Shown here in pieces: positions 13,756 through 15,793 of a stretch of 15,793 nucleotides of DNA. The stretch covers positions 1 to 15,793 of the forward strand of contig JAHJLU010000603.1 of NCBI GenBank assembly GCA_018821745.1, written 5' to 3'. The first letter of the stretch is position 1. Every line of letters starts with the position of its first letter. The notes below the pieces were generated by a model, which did no database searches, had not been told where the DNA came from, and worked only from the letters and a program-made list of their open reading frames with translations. The stretch comes from Myxococcota bacterium. Lineage in GTDB: Bacteria; Myxococcota_A; Polyangia; HGW-17. Position numbers and translations under genes: made by a program.

Positions 13756-15201
13756 ATGCGGTTCATCATCTCTGTACTCACCTCACTGTTGCTGCTCACG
13801 GCCTCCTTCAACGCCGGCGCGGTATACAGCTGCGGCGGAGTCAACGACACCTGCACCTGCGGGGCTTATAACCCCTACCCCTGTTGCGACAACGGTGGAA
13901 ACTGCACCTGGTACGCATGGCACAGCGCCTGCTGCCACTGGGGCATGGCGCTCCCGGGCTGGGGAAACGCCAACACGTGGGCACAGTACGCGGCGGCAAA
14001 CCCCAACTATGAAGTGCTCTCCTCTCCCGTGGTGGGAGCAATCGCCGCAAGGACCCTTGGCACCTACGGCCACGTGGCCTTTGTGGTTGGCGTCTCCGGG
14101 GCAAGCATCACCGTTGAAGAGGAGAACTGCTGCACCTCCTGCGCCGCGGGGGTCCGCACCTGGACCTATGACGCCAGCTACTTTGACGCGGGCTTCATTA
14201 TCCCCGTGGGAGGCGTGACCCCTCCCCCCTGCTCCATAGAGATCGCCGGTCAGCCGGTCATCATCGATGATCAGAGCGACTGCTTCGAGCGCCACGGGAC
14301 CTACTGGTGGGATGAAGCCACGGGTAACGACAACCACGCCTTCTACACCTTCGCCACCGATGACTCCCTCCCCGACAGCTGGGCCAGTTGGCGCCTCAAC
14401 GTCACCGTGGCTGGGAACTACGAGATCACGGCCCTGGTTCCCCCTTCGGCCAACGATCTTACACAGAACGCAGTCTACACGGTCTCCCACCAGGGGAGCG
14501 AGACCAATGTCACGGTGAATCAGTCAACCTCCGTCTCCCAGTGGGTCTCCCTGGGGCAGTTCTGGCTTGAAGAGGGCACCGCACAGTTTGTGAAGCTCAA
14601 CGACAACACGGGAGAGGCCTATGCCCTGCGCCGGGTGCTCATGTTCGATGCCCTGGGCGTGGCCCCGGTCACCGAATGCACCGATGAATGCGACACACCC
14701 GATGAGATTGTCTGTGACGGTGAGAATGGTTTCAAAACCTGCGGAGAGTTCGACGGCGACAGCTGCCTGGAGTGGTCGGCCGTAAACTTCTGCGGCACCG
14801 GTGAAATCTGCACCGGTGGCGTGTGTCACCTGGACGAGGGGAGCTGCGAGGATGAGTGCACCCAGGAGGGGATATTCTGCGCCACGGCCACGGCAACCCA
14901 TCGCTGTGGGGAGTTCGACGAGGACTCCTGCCTGGAATATGGCGAGTTTACCGAGTGCGACCCCGGTGAGGTGTGCCAGTTCAGAGCCTGTCGCTCAGCG
15001 ACCGACGCAGGTACCGACGGCAACAGCGACGGTGAGATCGATTCAGATGGCTCCACAGACACGGGCGCAGACTCCACAGGCTGCAGCTGCAAGAGCGCCG
15101 GTGCCCGCCGCCGAACCCCCTGGACCGCCTTCCTGCCCGTTGTTGTTCTGCTCACCTTCCTGGTAATGTGGTTCAAAAAGAGAAAAAAACACCACGATTA
15201 A
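13756..15201 (+). CDS. Secreted CHAP-domain protein with golvesin-like domain, Cys-rich repeats and MYXO-CTERM-like anchor
   Basis: This 481-residue protein starts with a signal peptide (MRFIISVLTSLLLLTASF, cleavage likely after NAGA). A CHAP domain follows (about 25-155), the fold of peptidoglycan amidases and endopeptidases. The catalytic Cys is C50 in GNCTWYAW and the His is H106 in GHVAFV, with Glu 121-123 in VEEEN as the likely third residue. Residues about 165-300 match golvesin C-terminal-like domains (PVIIDDQSD, WASWRLNVTVAGNYEITA, WVSLGQFWLEEG). From C308 two Cys-rich units share CGEFDGDSCLEW / CGEFDEDSCLEY. After an acidic Asp/Thr/Ser linker, the C-terminus has CSC (C443, C445), a hydrophobic segment (about 455-473) and the tail KKRKKHHD, a MYXO-CTERM-like sorting signal. 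GGGAG (13745-13749) fixes the start. It is probably surface-anchored and acts on cell wall, its own or a competitor's; several extra Cys in the CHAP region are unusual. Confidence 0.9.
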   Translation: MRFIISVLTSLLLLTASFNAGAVYSCGGVNDTCTCGAYNPYPCCDNGGNCTWYAWHSACCHWGMALPGWGNANTWAQYAAANPNYEVLSSPVVGAIAARTLGTYGHVAFVVGVSGASITVEEENCCTSCAAGVRTWTYDASYFDAGFIIPVGGVTPPPCSIEIAGQPVIIDDQSDCFERHGTYWWDEATGNDNHAFYTFATDDSLPDSWASWRLNVTVAGNYEITALVPPSANDLTQNAVYTVSHQGSETNVTVNQSTSVSQWVSLGQFWLEEGTAQFVKLNDNTGEAYALRRVLMFDALGVAPVTECTDECDTPDEIVCDGENGFKTCGEFDGDSCLEWSAVNFCGTGEICTGGVCHLDEGSCEDECTQEGIFCATATATHRCGEFDEDSCLEYGEFTECDPGEVCQFRACRSATDAGTDGNSDGEIDSDGSTDTGADSTGCSCKSAGARRRTPWTAFLPVVVLLTFLVMWFKKRKKHHD

Positions 15202-15458
15202 CCCTCGCCGGTTACAACTCCTGGCCCTGTCTGCCACCTGGCCATTGGCACACTTTGGACTCCCCACTGCAGGCAATCCACACTCCTGTTCATCCGTGCA
15301 CACGCCATCACAGCCCTCAACGGGGAGGGCATGGGGCGGCCACCGCATATATCACCGACTCTAATATGGCACTATGGAAAATCCATCGCAGTGCACTCTC
15401 AGCTTGAGTCATCTCCTGAGGAATGGTACATTTCATCAACAAACAAGGAGAATGTAGC

Positions 15459-15793
15459 ATGAGGAAATTCTTTGGCTTGGCATTCGGGTTCATTGTGGTG
15501 TTCTCATCGTGTAACGAGGAAGTGGCCAACAGCTCCAAGGACTGCGGTGACGGGGTCGTGGATGTTGGTGAAGAGTGTGACACCAATGACTTTTCTGGGC
15601 GTTCGTGCATGACGGAGGGATTCTACGAGGGCCAACTGCTGTGCACCTCCGACTGCAAAATCAACGACGCCAGCTGTACAGGATACTGTGGCGACGGGGT
15701 TTTTCAGGGTGGCGACGAGGAGTGCGAGGGAGAAGATCTCAACAGCACCAACTGCCATGATCTCGGCTTCTCCAGCGGGACCCTCTCCTGCGC
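15459..15793 (+). CDS. Cys-rich repeat lipoprotein (3' end outside window)
   Basis: The frame runs open to the right edge, giving the first 111 residues. AAGGAG (15445-15450), eight bases before the ATG, fixes the start. The signal has MRKF, a hydrophobic core and the lipobox VFSSC, with the lipidated Cys at residue 18. At least two Cys-rich repeats follow: CGDGVVDVGEECD...SCMTEGF...G-LLCTSDC, then CGDGVFQGGDEECEG...NCHDLGFSSGTLSC. This CGDG-x-GEECD repeat is common in Myxococcota surface lipoproteins, where a larger functional domain often follows; none is visible yet. The 257-base gap before it (15202-15458) holds no gene I can support; TAATAT at 15362-15367 is a possible -10 without a good -35, and AGTGCACT (15390-15397) is an eight-base palindrome. 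Confidence 0.9.
   Translation, partial: MRKFFGLAFGFIVVFSSCNEEVANSSKDCGDGVVDVGEECDTNDFSGRSCMTEGFYEGQLLCTSDCKINDASCTGYCGDGVFQGGDEECEGEDLNSTNCHDLGFSSGTLSC

Noticed and set aside
15043..15348. Minus-strand frame with a Cys-rich stretch (GCDGVCTDEQECGL) in the gap before the last gene
   Set aside because: It resembles the Cys-rich motifs of this genome, but only about 35 residues look plausible. It has no clear ribosome site and runs antisense into the CHAP gene's conserved tail. It could be a decayed fragment, but chance is as likely.

Overview
The window suggests a GC-rich (roughly 55-60%) Gram-negative bacterium of the old 'deltaproteobacterial' type, most likely Myxococcota or a neighbouring lineage. 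This is inferred from the style of the surface proteins: lipoproteins with NNx tripeptide linkers and CDDDxDND-type acidic Cys motifs, a CGDGxxxxGEECD Cys-rich repeat lipoprotein, and a secreted protein ending in a MYXO-CTERM-like tail (Cys-Ser-Cys, hydrophobic segment, basic tail). No tRNA, rRNA, insertion sequence, phage gene or CRISPR array was seen. It reads as an ordinary chromosomal segment.

Layout. (1) 1-2479, plus strand: the 3' part of a multi-PAS hybrid histidine kinase whose N-terminus lies outside the window. (2) 2641-3336: an acidic Asn-rich lipoprotein. (3) 3522-6723, all minus strand, read right to left: rpsT (ribosomal protein S20) behind a good sigma70-type promoter, a polytopic membrane protein with a DUF2914-like C-terminus, a tRNA nucleotidyltransferase (CCA-adding type), and a small coiled-coil protein with its own extended -10 promoter. 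(4) 6724-6972: a divergent intergenic region holding the rpsT promoter and two dyads near an outer-membrane barrel gene (6973-8295). (5) 8425-11973: an SLC12-like (cation-chloride cotransporter family) permease interrupted by an in-frame TAG at 10570-10572, its in-frame continuation with a Lys/Pro/Glu-rich tail, a 57-residue lipoprotein, and a polytopic membrane protein, all packed as an operon. (6) 12084-13641: two adjacent membrane proteins that each begin with, or carry near the N-terminus, a CxxC-x10-CxxC zinc ribbon; the second is a CPBP-family intramembrane protease. (7) 13756-15201: a secreted CHAP-domain protein with a golvesin-like domain, Cys-rich repeats and a C-terminal sorting tail. 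(8) 15459-15793: the start of a Cys-rich lipoprotein cut by the window end.

Most of the window deals with the envelope and environment: sensing (PAS kinase), ion transport (SLC12-like permease), outer-membrane permeability (barrel protein), and surface display. The minus-strand block is translation housekeeping with one unknown membrane protein inside it. The most unusual point is the in-frame amber codon in the permease: coding continues for 185 codons beyond it and still looks like the end of the same domain. TAG also terminates several other genes here, so general recoding is unlikely; a nonsense mutation, a sequence error or programmed readthrough remain. Four putative promoters have the -10 motif directly preceded by TGC or TG, three of them as TGC-TA.
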